From NCBI GenBank assembly GCA_947650365.1, contig CANTAL010000002.1:317501-381500 (forward strand): DNA of 64,000 nt, read 5' to 3'. Below are positions 49,325 to 61,055 of this stretch, piece after piece. The stretch's first letter is position 1. Each line of letters opens with the position of its first letter. The DNA comes from Chamaelirium japonicum. Taxonomy: Eukaryota; Streptophyta; Magnoliopsida; Liliales; Melanthiaceae. A program made the position numbers and the translations under genes. The notes beneath the pieces are model-generated. The model saw only the letters and a program-made list of their open reading frames with translations. It was not told the DNA's origin and did not search any database.

Positions 49325-51462
49325 TGTTAGGATTGATGTGTTCTAAGCTTGTAAAACTTTATGTTTTGGTCTAATAAAGATTGATAGTTATTAATATATG
49401 AGATGCATATAGGTGCGTAACATAGTTACGTGTTCTTTTGAGAACAGAGAGCCATGGTTATATGGTAGTCCACTGAGTTGAAGACTGAGTGGATTGGTCC
49501 CATATAACCTAAATAAGTTCGCAGCTATGATCAGGTTGGTCGCCTCATCATGTTAAGCTATTGGCGATGACAGTTCATGGGATGTCTTCACCATGGTCAT
49601 CACCAGGCACAGTGTCTGTGGCTGAACGGAACTAACACGGTGTACAGATCAGTGAGCAGACACTGGTACACTAAGCCGTGTTTCTGCTTAGGGTAAAATG
49701 GTCCTAAACCCTGAGGAACCACGACTGATGGACTAACCAGTTGCGTGGTGCTTTGGCGCACCAATGTGTGAGGGTCCATATGCAGTGATCCAAAACCACG
49801 GTGTACTGGGTTACCCGGCTGGCGTTGCATTAGCGTGTCACTCCTGCAGGCCATCCACACCCCTGATGGGAGGTGCGTTCCTTGGTGTGACTTACACTGT
49901 ACCAAACCCAGGCCTGGTGGTCATCAGTTTGACTGTTGACCGGGTTCGATTACTCGATGGGGTAATCAGAGGTACGATGTATAGGTCAACCTGGAAGGAA
50001 CCAAGTCATATGATCATTCGAGTCTGACGGTAGTCTTCACCGCTCGAAGTGAATCATGGCATCAAGTGGAGGGACAGGGGGTTTACTACTACTAAGCGGA
50101 GAGCAGGGGTATGATGGAGAATATAGTAAGTCTGGGTGAATTGGAGTGCAGCCTGCGTCGCACTCTGGGTGGCTACGCAGGTTAACTCGAGCTCAGAGGA
50201 TCGATGGTACACTCGGGTAGTGTGTCGATCGAGCTTGAGTTGGAAGCCATGAACCCCGGTCCCTGATGGTTCCACCTTATCAACATTATGTACGGTTCTT
50301 GAACCGTCTCCTCGGAACACCATAAGCATGAGGAAGAAAGAAGTATACGCTCCGTGTGTGCTTGGCACTAGAGCATGGTAGATGCGTAACTACATACGAG
50401 TACCAAGGGTTGAGCCCGAGACTAGTGCAGAGTCGTATGTAGTAATCCCTAGCCATAAGTGAACTTCGCTGCATAGGTGCGATGCACCGGGGTATGTTGC
50501 GAGTTGACTAGTTGACTTTGCTAGAGGCACCCTCCGATGGCCTCAGTTAATAGTAAGTAACTAGTAGATATCACTTAAGTAATGGCCGCTAGGTATCGCA
50601 CGCTAGAAATGGTCAAAATGAGGCGTCGGGGCGTTTTGGTAAAAACCTCACTCTGCCGGACCTCACTGTTGGCCGATCCTAGTGGTGGGACACCTCACCA
50701 GGGCCGACCCTATGATGTAGGGATGAGAATCCCTCATCTATAGGGCCGGCCATATAGATAGGGATGGGGCGATAAATCGGTTAAGATCGAGCCCTAAAAA
50801 GTGGGAAAACGGATAAATACGCGGAGAGATAAAAAGGAGATAATGGAGAGATAATGAGAGGGAGTTATTATCCCCTTGGATCCTTATCCAAGGGGGGATG
50901 GCCGGCCCTATAAAGGGAGCTATGGGCGCCGGCCCCATGTGATGCAAAAAAAATCCGAACCCCCTCCTCTCTCTAATCTCTCTAGTTCTCTCCCTAATCT
51001 CTCTCCGTTTCCCGCTTGCTACTTCGTCTTCCTCGCGTGGAGTTCTGAAGAAGGAGAAGGGTCGTTCTTCGAAGGCACTCAGAGATCCGAGAGCGACGTT
51101 CCGTGCATCGTGTGAGATCGGGTGAACAAGAAGGCAACATCTCCATTCGTACCGTCGGCATCTTCGCGAACGATCTTCCGTCTCCATCGACAAAGAAGAT
51201 AATTCTCCACGGTTAAAAGATCCGTACGAAAGGTATGTGTAATCTAACATGTAGATCTAGCGAGCATTATGATTTGCATCCATGCTAGTTAATCATTACG
51301 CTAGATTGCCGTTAGGGGTTTTCGATTCTCGTGCATACACATGCACACATATGTAGATTAGTTTCTATGAAAATTTAAATAGTGTAACGTGCACCATGAA
51401 CGGTCTTTCGACCGCCAAAATCGTTTCCGCTGTGAGCCTCTGACCCGGATTAGATTCCAACA
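49325..51462 (+). repeat. 5' LTR of the copia element
   Basis: The 2,138-bp LTR runs TGTTAGGATTG to TTCCAACA. It has a TATA box at 50,909-50,914 and a pyrimidine-rich CTCTCTAATC region after it. The ORFs inside it on either strand (up to 170 codons) occur in both LTRs and show nothing that I recognise, so I do not treat them as genes. Confidence 0.95.
50909..50914 (+). promoter_or_regulatory. TATA box in the copia 5' LTR
   Basis: TATAAA lies between GGCCGGCCC and a downstream GCGCCGGCC, so the box sits in the loop of a GC-rich inverted repeat. The copy in the 3' LTR is at 58,775-58,780. Transcription would start some 30 bases downstream. Confidence 0.6.
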
Positions 51463-51464
51463 AT

Positions 51465-51477
51465 TGGTATCATAGCC
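51465..51477 (+). other. Primer-binding site of the copia element
   Basis: TGGTATCATAGCC begins two bases after the 5' LTR. It resembles the complement of the 3' end of initiator tRNA-Met, the usual copia primer. Confidence 0.75.
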
Positions 51478-53209
51478 GCATTAGTGGTGTGCGTTTCACG
51501 TTTTTTCATGAAACTAACATGTGTGCGCATGATGAATGCGTGAGATCATCGGGGTTCTTACGCTTAGATCATGCATATGTATAGATTGTGCTTGTTCTAT
51601 TAATCATTCTTGCAGGGCGCCGCTATAAAAAATCTAGATCTATGATTTGTGTTTGCTACCGGGGGTCGGACCCCGAGATAGCAAATGTCTGGATTTGCTT
51701 TCTATGTGTGGATTTGTAATTGAGCCGTAGATTGGGCGAGTGATGGGGGTTGACCATCCTCGGTTTCCCATGGCTTTTTCCTAGGTGTGTTTTCTTTTCT
51801 TTCTAGGAAATTGTGTACGACCGAGCACTTGCTCGTAGCGTACTAGACTTTTTCGGTTACAGATCGAGAAGAAAGATGTGCCAAAGAAATCCACCATCGG
51901 GAGCGGAAGCGGAACCCTGGAGGAAGAAGACGATCCGGCAAAGTGTTCGCGAGAGCGACGGAGGAGCCGGACCGAAGAACCTTGCGAAGAAAGCTAGAGG
52001 CCTGCGCTGTGCTAATTAGGTTCAGGGGTCGGACCCTGAACTTAATTCAGTTTTAATGGTTGCTTTCTTTAATTAGTTCTTTAAGCTTCATATCGAACCC
52101 CGATGAGATAATGTGATTATCAGTTTTCAGAGGGATGCCTTTCCCCTCCGGTCCAAGCGACTGTTTGAGGTTAGGATCCCGCTAGATGACGCCTATTATT
52201 TAGTTGACTTTTGATGTTAGTGGGATCCCATCACATATGGTTATGCCACCATTAGGAGAGCACCCGACTAGTCGGGTGTGCCTATTTGGCCAGCATCGAA
52301 ATCAAAGATGAGATGGAGATCCATTGAACATCAATTGTCAAATCTATAAGCGAGGCGCCATGACTAGTGGGAGTCCTTTCCAGTGAGTCTGACTCTAGGA
52401 TTAGCTCCAGAGCATTAGCGTGATAACCAATTTTGCAAAGCATCGATACTCTTGGAATATGTAATGTGACCCTTGAATGGAGAAATCCACTTGAGGCAGG
52501 GACTATGATATTCCGAGAGTGATTAATGCTAGGCGAAAGGTTTAAACACTAGTGGGAGCATGGTGTGACCAGGGTCTAGTATTTAGGAGGTCGCTACCTT
52601 TGCATTTGCATAAATTCATACTCGCAAAATAACCCTCAGATTTATAAGGGATGCAAGAGACGACTTTTAAAAGATCCTCTGGCCTCCACGGCCAGTCGTT
52701 TTGTGTTTGGGTGGGGATGCATAACTTCACACCCCCTAGGGTGGGAGCTGTGTGTTTCCATGCCAAATTACTTAATGACCTCCCTGTGGATATGGCGATT
52801 ACGGGGCCAGGAGAGAAGGGCTTTTCATCCCACCCTAGTGGGGGCCGCATGAACTCCCGTGTCGTAATTGCTTAGGCTCGTGGGTAAGCATCCTAAGTAC
52901 ACGTGAGGTATTCGTTGCGAAGACAACGGTGATCACGTGGTACTGGCCGAAAGATAACCATGGTCCATCACAGCCCTTAGTTGGCAGATTTGGATAGGGT
53001 CAAGGAAAAGGCCCGTGTAAGCGGATTGACGCTGTATGATGCCCCCTAGGGCAGGTACAGCCGATTCCGAGATCTTACATACATGGTTAATTAATCCATA
53101 GAGATGGCTTCGCTTGAGGGTAGCGTCGACATATGGATATAATTAGCTTGTTTTAAAAATCCATAAAATAAGTTTTTATGCATACTCATTATTCAATCTT
53201 TATTTTCAG
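51478..53209 (+). other. Long untranslated leader of the copia element
   Basis: About 1.7 kb lies between the primer site and the gag start. It holds only short ORFs and no domain that I recognise. Its last bases, CTTTATTTTCAG, are an excellent 3' splice-site match placed directly before the ATG of the polyprotein. A donor match AAAG/GTATGT lies in the LTR at 51,229-51,238. Confidence 0.6.
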
Positions 53210-56200
53210 ATGACTAAGTTAGACCCCCTGTCCGCCATCCTAAATGACCACAAACTTACCGGTCCCAACTATGAGGATTGGAAGCGCAACCTGTACCTGG
53301 TCCTAAGGATTGGTAAACATATGTCAGCCCTTAATGACCCTGAGCCAGATTTGCCAGGATCCAATGCCACAGAGGCACAGTTAAAGGCATTCACTGACTG
53401 GAAGGAATCTAATGAGATATGTAAATGCTATATAATAGCATCCTTGCAAACAACTCTGCAGAAGCAAGTCGAGGAGATGCCCGATGCTTCTGACATGATG
53501 TTGTACTTGAAGGAGATGTTTGAAGGTCACAATCGCGTTACGCGATACCTTACCATCAAGAAACTCGTCGGCACTAAGATGTCCAATGGGACGCTGGTTC
53601 GGGAACACATGATGAAAATGTTTGGGTTCCAGAACGAACTAGATACCATGGACATTGTGCTAGAAGGCGAGGTGATGACAGACATCTTCCTCTCGTCACT
53701 GTCTGGAGCCTTTGAAGGCTTTGTCACCAACTTTAATTTGAACAAGTTGGCTATGACAAATGCAGAGCTTCTAGGAGCTCTCCAAGCAGCTGAGGATGGC
53801 TTCAAGCAGAAGGGCGAAGCATTTCACGTGCAACGCAGATCCTTCAAGAAGCCTGGTAAACCTCAGGGCAAGAAACATAAAAGGAAACCTAAGTCACTGC
53901 CTGTGCAGGACTCTGCTGGAGCCTCTGGGTCTGGAGAATCAAAGAAACCGGGCACGAAGTGCTTCCGGTGTGGCCAGAAGGGTCATTGGAAGAAGGACTG
54001 CAAGAAGCCTCAGAATGCTGGTGAAGGTAATCTACAACTCTTAGTTGTTGAATCATTTCTTTCAAGTAATAGTACTTTTGCTAGTTGGATTGTGGATTCT
54101 GGATCCACTAACCATGCCTGTAACTCTCTTCAGGGGTTTCGGGAAAGCAGAAGATTGCTTGATGGAGAGGTGACCCTGAGCATGGGAACTGAGGCCGTGG
54201 CTGCTGCTGAAGCTATTGGAGATGTTAATCTTAGTTTTTCGAATAATAAGACTTTGACTCTTAGAGATGTCTTTTATGTACCGTCCTTGCGACGTAACTT
54301 AATTTCTGTTTCTTCTTTAGTTAATGAAGGTTATTCAGTTTATTTTGATGCTTCTGGTGTGTCATTTAAACTGAATGGAACTTTTATAATAAGAGGAATG
54401 GTTCAGAATCATCTCTATGTTGTAAGTCCTAAATTTGAAAAGGATAACATAATAACTTCAGTATTTAATGTTAATTCATCTAAGCGTAAGAATCCTTCGG
54501 AAAATTTAACCCACCTGTGGCACTTACGACTTGGGCATATTGCCTTAGATAGGATCCATAGAATGGTGAAGGCCGGGCTTCTGGAAACAGATCCTACGGA
54601 GATCCTTCCCACCTGTGAATCCTGCCTGGAAGGCAAGATGACCAAGAGGTCCTTTAAAGGCAAAGGAGTAAGAGCTACTGAGGTGTTAGAGTTAATCCAT
54701 TCGGATGTGTGTGGACCCATGAACGTCAAGGCGATAGGAGGCCATGAGTATTTCATCACATTCATTGATGATTACTCAAGATATGGTTACATTTACCTGA
54801 TGCATCGGAAGTCGGAATCCTTTGACATGTTCAAAGAGTTCAGGGCTGAAGTAGAAAAGCAGACAGGTAAATATATAAAAACCCTTCGATCAAATCGAGG
54901 AGGTGAATACCTATCTGACGAGTTCCTAGGGTATTTGGTGGAGCATGGGATAAAATCCCAGTTAACTGCTCCAGGTACCCCACAACAGAATGGAGTTTCC
55001 GAGAGAAGGAATCGAACCTTGTTGGACATGGTTCGTAGCATGATGAGTTACGCCAGTTTACCAATGACCTTTTGGGGATATGCCCTACAAACAGCAGTTT
55101 ATATTCTGAATCACGTTCCGTCTAAGTCAGTACCTCTGACCCCTAGAGAACTGTGGTCAAAGCGAAAGCCATTGATACAGCATTTCAGAATATGGGGATG
55201 CCCTGCACATGTGCGAAGGGATAAGAGGGAAAAGATGGAATCTAAAACCAGAGTATGCTTATTTGTAGGGTATTCCAAGGAGACCAAAGGTGGTCTATTT
55301 TATGATCCTGAGGAAAAGAAAGTGATCGTTTCTACGAACGCCTATTTCCTAGAACAGGATTATATTGTGGACCACAAACCTACTAGTAAGGTAGTTCTGG
55401 ATGAACTGCTGGGTACTAGTTCAGATAGCGCATCCAAAAGCATAGTGGGAGCTGACATTACAGATAATAATATACCAGATACTGTAGAACCTGTTAATCC
55501 TGTAACACCACCACCACCTCGTCGCAGTGGGAGAAACATTAGAGCTCCTGACAGATACTATGGAGAAACCTTATTGGTTGATCCAGAGGGTCAGGAGGAT
55601 GACCCACTGAGCTACGATGAGGCAGTGGGAGCTTCTGACAGCTCTGACTGGCAAAAGGCTATGGAGGTAGAAATTGAATCAATGTCCCATAACGCAGTCT
55701 GGACTCTTGTTACACCATCATCCAATATTAAACCTATTGGGTGTAAGTGGGTGTATAAGAAGAAGAGAGGATCCGATGGTACAATAGAGACTTATAAAGC
55801 TAGATTAGTTGCCAAGGGTTACACCCAGAGAGAAGGGATCGACTTTGACGAAACCTTCTCGCCGGTAGCTATGATAAAGTCTATTCGGATCCTCCTATCC
55901 ATTGCAGCCCATTATGACTGGGAGATCTGGCAAATGGATGTCAAGACAGCATTCCTTAATGGAAATTTGGAAGAAGACATTTATATGATTCAGCCACCAG
56001 GCTTTGAGTCAGAGGGTCAGGAACATCTAGTTTGCAAGTTGCAGAAGTCCATTTATGGACTAAAGCAAGCATCTAGAAGTTGGAACATCCGTTTTGATCA
56101 GGCAATCCAGTCATATGGATTTACTCAAAACGAGGATGAACCATGTGTATACAAGAGGACTGATAAGACCACAGTAGTATATTTAATACTTTACGTAGAC

Positions 56201-57175
56201 GATATTCTGCTCATTGGAAATGATGTAGGAACATTGTCAACGGTAAAGGTCTGGTTGTCAACACAGTTCGATATGAAAGACCTAGGTGAAGCGAGTTATG
56301 TTTTGGGGATCAAGGTAACACGTGATCGCCAGAACATGATTCTCTCGCTGTCACAGGCTGCGTATATAGATAAGGTTATGGCTAGATTTGACATGCAAAA
56401 CTCCAAGAAGGGTTTTGTGCAATTTAGACATGGCATAAAACTGTCTAAGGATCAATGTCCTAAGACACCTGAGGAGAGAGCAGAAATGCAGAAGATACCT
56501 TATGCTTCGGCATTAGGTAGTCTAATGTATGCTATGCATTGTACAAGGCCTGATATCTGTTTTGCAGTAGGAATGATGGGTCGGTTTCAGTCAAATCCGG
56601 GTCCAGATCACTGGACAGCTGTGAAGTGTATACTCAAGTACCTTCGTAGAACAAGGGACTATGAGTTGGTTTACACTGGACAAGAACTGACGCCGATTGG
56701 ATATACAGATTCTGACTTTATATCAGATTTAGAATCCAAAAAGTCGACATCAGGTTTTGTGTTTGTGCTAGGAGGAGGAGCGGTTAGTTGGCAGAGTGTG
56801 AAGCAGAAATGCATCGCAGACTCTACCACAGAGGCTGAGTACGTTGAAGCGTGCGAGGCAGCCAAAGAGGCGGTATGGCTCAAGAAATTCCTTACGGATT
56901 TGGGATGTGTACCAGAGGCCCAGTTACCTATTGTGCTTTACTGCGACAATAGTGGGGCGGTAGCACAAGCTAAGGAGCCAAGACATCACCAAAAGGGGAA
57001 GCACATCGAGCGCAAGTTCCACTTGATTCGGCAGTTTCAAAAGCAAGGGCGAGTAGCAGTGACGCAGATTGCATCTACAGATAATATTGCTGATCCTTTC
57101 ACAAAGGCAATACCTACCAAAGCATTCGAGCGACATGTGGACGCGATGAGAGTCAAAACCATTTTGCTTCGCTAG
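53210..57175 (+). CDS. Copia Gag-Pol polyprotein
   Basis: A single frame of 1,321 codons. It is the capsid and enzyme precursor of the retrotransposon, assembled into cytoplasmic virus-like particles in which the RNA is copied to DNA. Gag occupies roughly residues 1-230 and matches the UBN2/copia gag type ([13 protein letters not shown] near the start). A CCHC zinc knuckle follows at 251-264, and the aspartic protease has DSGS at 296-299. The GAG-pre-integrase zinc-binding stretch (HLWHLRLGH) is near 434 and the integrase core at about 490-610. Reverse transcriptase spans about 829-1,070 with YVDD at 995-998, and RNase H about 1,160-1,290, opening with YTDSD. The ATG at 53,210 is the first in frame and follows directly on a splice-acceptor-like sequence. 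Total length is normal for copia polyproteins. Confidence 0.95.
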   Translation: MTKLDPLSAILNDHKLTGPNYEDWKRNLYLVLRIGKHMSALNDPEPDLPGSNATEAQLKAFTDWKESNEICKCYIIASLQTTLQKQVEEMPDASDMMLYLKEMFEGHNRVTRYLTIKKLVGTKMSNGTLVREHMMKMFGFQNELDTMDIVLEGEVMTDIFLSSLSGAFEGFVTNFNLNKLAMTNAELLGALQAAEDGFKQKGEAFHVQRRSFKKPGKPQGKKHKRKPKSLPVQDSAGASGSGESKKPGTKCFRCGQKGHWKKDCKKPQNAGEGNLQLLVVESFLSSNSTFASWIVDSGSTNHACNSLQGFRESRRLLDGEVTLSMGTEAVAAAEAIGDVNLSFSNNKTLTLRDVFYVPSLRRNLISVSSLVNEGYSVYFDASGVSFKLNGTFIIRGMVQNHLYVVSPKFEKDNIITSVFNVNSSKRKNPSENLTHLWHLRLGHIALDRIHRMVKAGLLETDPTEILPTCESCLEGKMTKRSFKGKGVRATEVLELIHSDVCGPMNVKAIGGHEYFITFIDDYSRYGYIYLMHRKSESFDMFKEFRAEVEKQTGKYIKTLRSNRGGEYLSDEFLGYLVEHGIKSQLTAPGTPQQNGVSERRNRTLLDMVRSMMSYASLPMTFWGYALQTAVYILNHVPSKSVPLTPRELWSKRKPLIQHFRIWGCPAHVRRDKREKMESKTRVCLFVGYSKETKGGLFYDPEEKKVIVSTNAYFLEQDYIVDHKPTSKVVLDELLGTSSDSASKSIVGADITDNNIPDTVEPVNPVTPPPPRRSGRNIRAPDRYYGETLLVDPEGQEDDPLSYDEAVGASDSSDWQKAMEVEIESMSHNAVWTLVTPSSNIKPIGCKWVYKKKRGSDGTIETYKARLVAKGYTQREGIDFDETFSPVAMIKSIRILLSIAAHYDWEIWQMDVKTAFLNGNLEEDIYMIQPPGFESEGQEHLVCKLQKSIYGLKQASRSWNIRFDQAIQSYGFTQNEDEPCVYKRTDKTTVVYLILYVDDILLIGNDVGTLSTVKVWLSTQFDMKDLGEASYVLGIKVTRDRQNMILSLSQAAYIDKVMARFDMQNSKKGFVQFRHGIKLSKDQCPKTPEERAEMQKIPYASALGSLMYAMHCTRPDICFAVGMMGRFQSNPGPDHWTAVKCILKYLRRTRDYELVYTGQELTPIGYTDSDFISDLESKKSTSGFVFVLGGGAVSWQSVKQKCIADSTTEAEYVEACEAAKEAVWLKKFLTDLGCVPEAQLPIVLYCDNSGAVAQAKEPRHHQKGKHIERKFHLIRQFQKQGRVAVTQIASTDNIADPFTKAIPTKAFERHVDAMRVKTILLR

Positions 57176-57178
57176 ACC

Positions 57179-57189
57179 AAGTGGGAGAT
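57179..57189 (+). other. Polypurine tract of the copia element
   Basis: AAGTGGGAGAT lies directly before the 3' LTR and just after the polyprotein stop. It is the usual start site for plus-strand synthesis. Confidence 0.75.
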
Positions 57190-59328
57190 TGTTAGGATTG
57201 ATGTGTTCTAAGCTTGTAAAACTTTATGTTTTGGTCTAATAAAGATTGATAGTTATTAATATATGAGATGCATATAGGTGCGTAACATAGTTACGTGTTC
57301 TTTTGAGAACAGAGAGCCATGGTTATATGGTAGTCCACTGAGTTGAAGACTGAGTGGATTGGTCCCATATAACCTAAATAAGTTCGTAGCTATGATCAGG
57401 TTGGTCGCCTCATCATCTTAAGCTGTTGGCGATGACAGTTCATGGGATGTCTTCACCATGGTCATCACTAGGCACAGTGTCTGTGGCTGAACGGAACTAA
57501 CACGGTGTACAGATCAGTGAGCAGACACTGGTACACTAAGCCGTGTTTCTGCTTAGGATCAAACGGTCCTAAACCCTGAGGAACCACGACTGATGGACTA
57601 ACCAGTTTTGTGGTACTTTGGCGCACCAATGTGTGAGGGTCCATATGCAGTGATCCAAAACCACGGTGTACTGGGTTACCCGGCTGGCGTTGCATTAGCG
57701 TGTCACTCCTGCAGGCCATCCACACCCCTGATGGGAGGTGCGTTCCTTGGTGTGACTTACACTGTACCAAACCCAGGCCTGGTGGTCATCAGTTTGACTG
57801 TTGACCGGGTTCGATTACTCGACGGGGTAATCAGAAGTACGATATATAGGTCAACCTGGAAGGAACCAAGTCATATGATCATTCGAGTCTGACGGTAGTC
57901 TTCACCGCTCGAAGTGAATCATGGCATCAAGTGGAGGGACAGCGGGTTTACTACTACTAAGCGGAGAGCAGGGGTATGATGGAGAACATAGTAAGTCTGG
58001 GTGAATTGGAGTGCAGCCTGCGTCGCACTCTGGGTGGCTACGCAGGTTAACTCGAGCTCAGAGGATCGATGGTACACTCGGGTAGTGTGTCGATCGAGCT
58101 TGAGTTGGAAGCCATGAACCCCGGTCCCTGATGATTCCACCTTATCAACATTATGTACGGTTCTTGAACCGTCTCCTCGGAACACCATAAGCATGAGGAA
58201 GAAAGAAGTATACGCTCCGTGTGTGCTTGGCACTAGAGCACGGTAGATGCGTAACTACATACGAGTACTAAGGGTTGAGCCCGAGACTAGTGCAGAGTCG
58301 TATGTAGTAATCCCTAGCCATAAGTGAACTTCGCTGCATAGGTGCGATGCACCGGGGTATGTTGCGAGTTGACTAGTTGACTTTGCTAGAGGCACCCTCC
58401 GGTGGCCTCAGTTAATAGTAAGTAACTAGTAGATATCACTTATGTAATGGCCGCTAGGTATCGCACGCTAGAAATGGTCAAAATGAGGCGTCGGGGCGTT
58501 TTGGTAAAAACCTCACTCTGCCGGACCTCACTGTTGGCCGATCCTAGTGGTGGGACACCTCACCAGGGCCGACCCTATGATGTAGGGATGAGAATCCCTC
58601 ATCTATAGGGCCGGCCATATAGATAGGGATGGGGCGATAAATCGGTTAAGATCGAGCCCTAAAAAAGTGGGAAAACGGATAAATACGCGGAGAGATAAAA
58701 AGGAGATAATGGAGAGATAATGAGAGGGAGTTATTATCCCCTTGGATCCTTATCCAAGGGGGGATGGCCGGCCCTATAAAGGGAGCTATGGGCGCCGGCC
58801 CCATGTGATGCAAAAAGAATCCGAACCCCCTCCTCTCTCTAATCTCTCTAGTTCTCTCCCTAATCTCTCTCCGTTTCCCGCTTGCTACTTCGTCTTCCTC
58901 GCGTGGAGTTCTGAAGAAGGAGAAGGGTCGTTCTTCGGAGGCACTCAGAGATCCGAGAGCGACGTTCCGTGCATCGTGTGAGATCGGGTGAACAAGAAGG
59001 CAACATCTCCATTCGTACCGTCGGTATCTTCGCGAACGATCTTCCGTCTCCATCGACAAAGAAGACAATTCTCCACGGTTAAAAGATCCGTACGAAAGGT
59101 ATGTGTAATCTAACATGTAGATCTAGCGATCATTATGATTTGCATCCATGCTAGTTAATCATTACGCTAGATTGTCGTTAGGGGTTTTCGATTCTCGTGC
59201 ATACACATGCACACATATGTAGATTAGTTTCTATGAAAATTTAAATAGTGTAACGTGCACCATGAACGGTCTTTCGACCGCCAAAATCGTTTCCGCTGCG
59301 AGCCTCTGACCCGGATTAGATTCCAACA
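57190..59328 (+). repeat. 3' LTR of the copia element
   Basis: 2,139 bp, with the same ends as the 5' LTR, followed by the second TGATG. The differences from the 5' LTR are scattered substitutions and about one single-base length change by eye. Confidence 0.95.
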
Positions 59329-60521
59329 TGATGACTCTCTCTTTCTCCCATTTCATAACACGTTATCTGCACGAACATGTCAAGCCCAGCCGACTAGTCG
59401 TAAGAAAACAGAGAGAAAAACAAAGACAGAAGTGGAGTTTTGAAATGTAGATTCCTTCTTACTTCACACCTATACCCATGGTCAATGGAATAGAGCATGA
59501 CATCTTATCTCTTCTCTCTTTATTTATCTCTCTGTTCTCTTCTCTCTTCTTCTGTCTCTTCTGTCTTCGTTTTTCTCTTCGTTTTCTTGCGACTGGTTGG
59601 CTGGGCTCAACATATTCGTGCTGATAACGTGTTATGAGATGAGAGAAAGAGAGAACCGTCAAACATGCCCTACCCTAAAGGGTCGTATATTATTTATAGG
59701 GTAGCTTAGTTAGTGCCTAATCGATAATTTCATGCTGATAATCTGTTATAAAATAGGAGAAATAGAGAGCCGTGAAATATTCCCCACCCTAATAGGGTCA
59801 TATATTATTTAAAGGGTAAGCTTACTTTGGGCCTAAGCAATCTATGGGAAACCCTAATCCATAGTAGAAGAGAGAAGAGAACGGAGAGATTTAATTATAT
59901 TATTGAGAAGTGGAGTTTTGAAATTTAGATTCCTTTTTACTTTATACCTATACCCGTGGCTAATGGACTGGAGCAGGACTTCTTGTCTCTTCGTTTATCT
60001 CTCATTTCTTTTCTCTCTTCTTCTCTTTTCTCTTTTCTCTCAACATGTTATAGGACGAACATGTCGAGCCCAGCCGACCAGTCAAAAGAAAATAAAGCGA
60101 GAAATGAACACAGAAGAGAGAGAAGAAGAGAGAAGAGAAAGAAGAAATAAATAAAGAGAGAAGAAGAGAAATAAAATATTTTTCATGCTCATAAATTTAT
60201 ATAAATTATTTAATAATTTTGCAATATTTTATAATTAAATATTTAAATAATAACATTGAGATGATACTATTTAAATATTTAAAGAAATAATATACTTTAT
60301 AATATTTAAAAAATATTAATTAAAATTAATAAAATTAATAAGCATTCTCCCATCTCATAACATGTTATCAGCACGAATATGTCGAGCCCAGCCGACCAGT
60401 CATAAGAAAACGGAGAGAGAAACGAAGACAGAAGAAAGAGTAGAAGAGAGAAGAGAATGGAGAGATAAACAAAGAGAGAAGAGAGAAGAAGTCCTATTCT
60501 AGTCCATTCGCCAGGGGTTTA
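59329..60521. repeat. Array block beyond the copia element
   Basis: Family copies continue from the point interrupted by copia and match 7.0-8.48 kb in reverse complement. A minus-oriented primer-site-like motif lies at 59,616-59,629. The type 2 AT module is at 60,170-60,344. No gene. Confidence 0.8.
60170..60344 (+). repeat. Small AT-rich module (type 2), plus orientation
   Basis: Mirror partner of 7,217-7,392, nearly identical including the GCAATATTTTATAATTAAAT stretch. Confidence 0.8.
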
Positions 60522-60781
60522 TGTTGGAATTGGATCTGCTTATCAGAGTCGCAGCGGAAGCAAAAGATAGATCCGAAGATCATACGGTGTATGTTTTATT
60601 ATAATTAATTTTACAAAATAATCTACATGCAAATCTATGATCTTAGCATATGTGCGGATACCCTAGAGACACACTACAATCTACGGAAGACATACATGCA
60701 TCTAGTTAGTTGTTTAGAGTCATCATACCTTTTGGATCTATGATCCAGAGAGAACGGAATGATGATGAACCGCACGTGAAC
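60522..60781 (-). mobile_element. Fragment of another copia-type LTR (3' end), minus strand
   Basis: About 260 bp that do not belong to the array. Read on the minus strand they end GCTTCCGCTGCGACTCTG..ATTCCAACA, closely resembling the end of the 49-59 kb copia LTR (TTTCCGCTGYGAGCCTCTG..ATTCCAACA). They also share an AAAGGTATG donor-like site. The rest differs, so this is a related but distinct family. Only one end is recognisable, so it is an old fragment. In the left arm the matching place (about 6,800-7,040) has family sequence instead. Confidence 0.7.
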
Positions 60782-61055
60782 GAGAGAGAAACGAAGACAG
60801 AACAGAGAAGAAGAGAGATGAGAATGAGAATATAAACGAAAAGAGAAGAGAGAAGAGGTCCTACTCCAATCCATTGGCCGCAGGTATAAGTGTGAAGTAA
60901 GAAAAAATCTAAATTTTAGAACTCCACAGAAGAAAGAGAAGAAAAGAGAAGAGAACAGAGAGATAAATGAAGAGAGAAGAAGTTATGCTCCAGTCCATTG
61001 GCCACGGGTATAGGTGTGAAGTAAAAAGGAATCTAAATTTCAAAACTTCACTTCT
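60782..61055. repeat. Array block between LTR fragment and AT core
   Basis: Ordinary family copies in plus orientation (purine tract, then LTR-like modules with GGCCACGGGTATAGGTGTGA), mirroring about 6.52-6.80 kb. No gene. Confidence 0.8.

Larger units (their letters stand above)
49325..59328 (+). mobile_element. Whole-looking Ty1/copia LTR retrotransposon
   Basis: A 10,004-bp element with LTRs of about 2.14 kb, a primer site, a long leader, one uninterrupted gag-pol frame, a purine tract (AAGTGGGAGAT) and a 5-bp target duplication TGATG (49,320-49,324 and 59,329-59,333). The domain order protease, integrase, reverse transcriptase, RNase H defines copia. The two LTRs differ at roughly 30 positions by a hand count, about 1.4%. 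With an assumed plant rate of 1.3e-8 per site per year this means roughly half a million years. It looks whole in layout; I make no claim that it is active. Sublineage is uncertain, and Tork/Angela-like is only a guess. Confidence 0.95.

Noticed and set aside
49600-50368. Other LTR ORFs (101, 87 and 104 codons) and their copies at 57,468-58,233.
   Set aside because: They are overlapping frames on both strands of the LTR, with no recognisable domain or start context. Duplication explains their recurrence.
50738-51250. A 170-codon minus-strand ORF in the copia LTR, with a 156-codon counterpart at 58,646-59,116.
   Set aside because: It is present because the LTRs are nearly identical, crosses the TATA and pyrimidine-rich region, and shows no domain.
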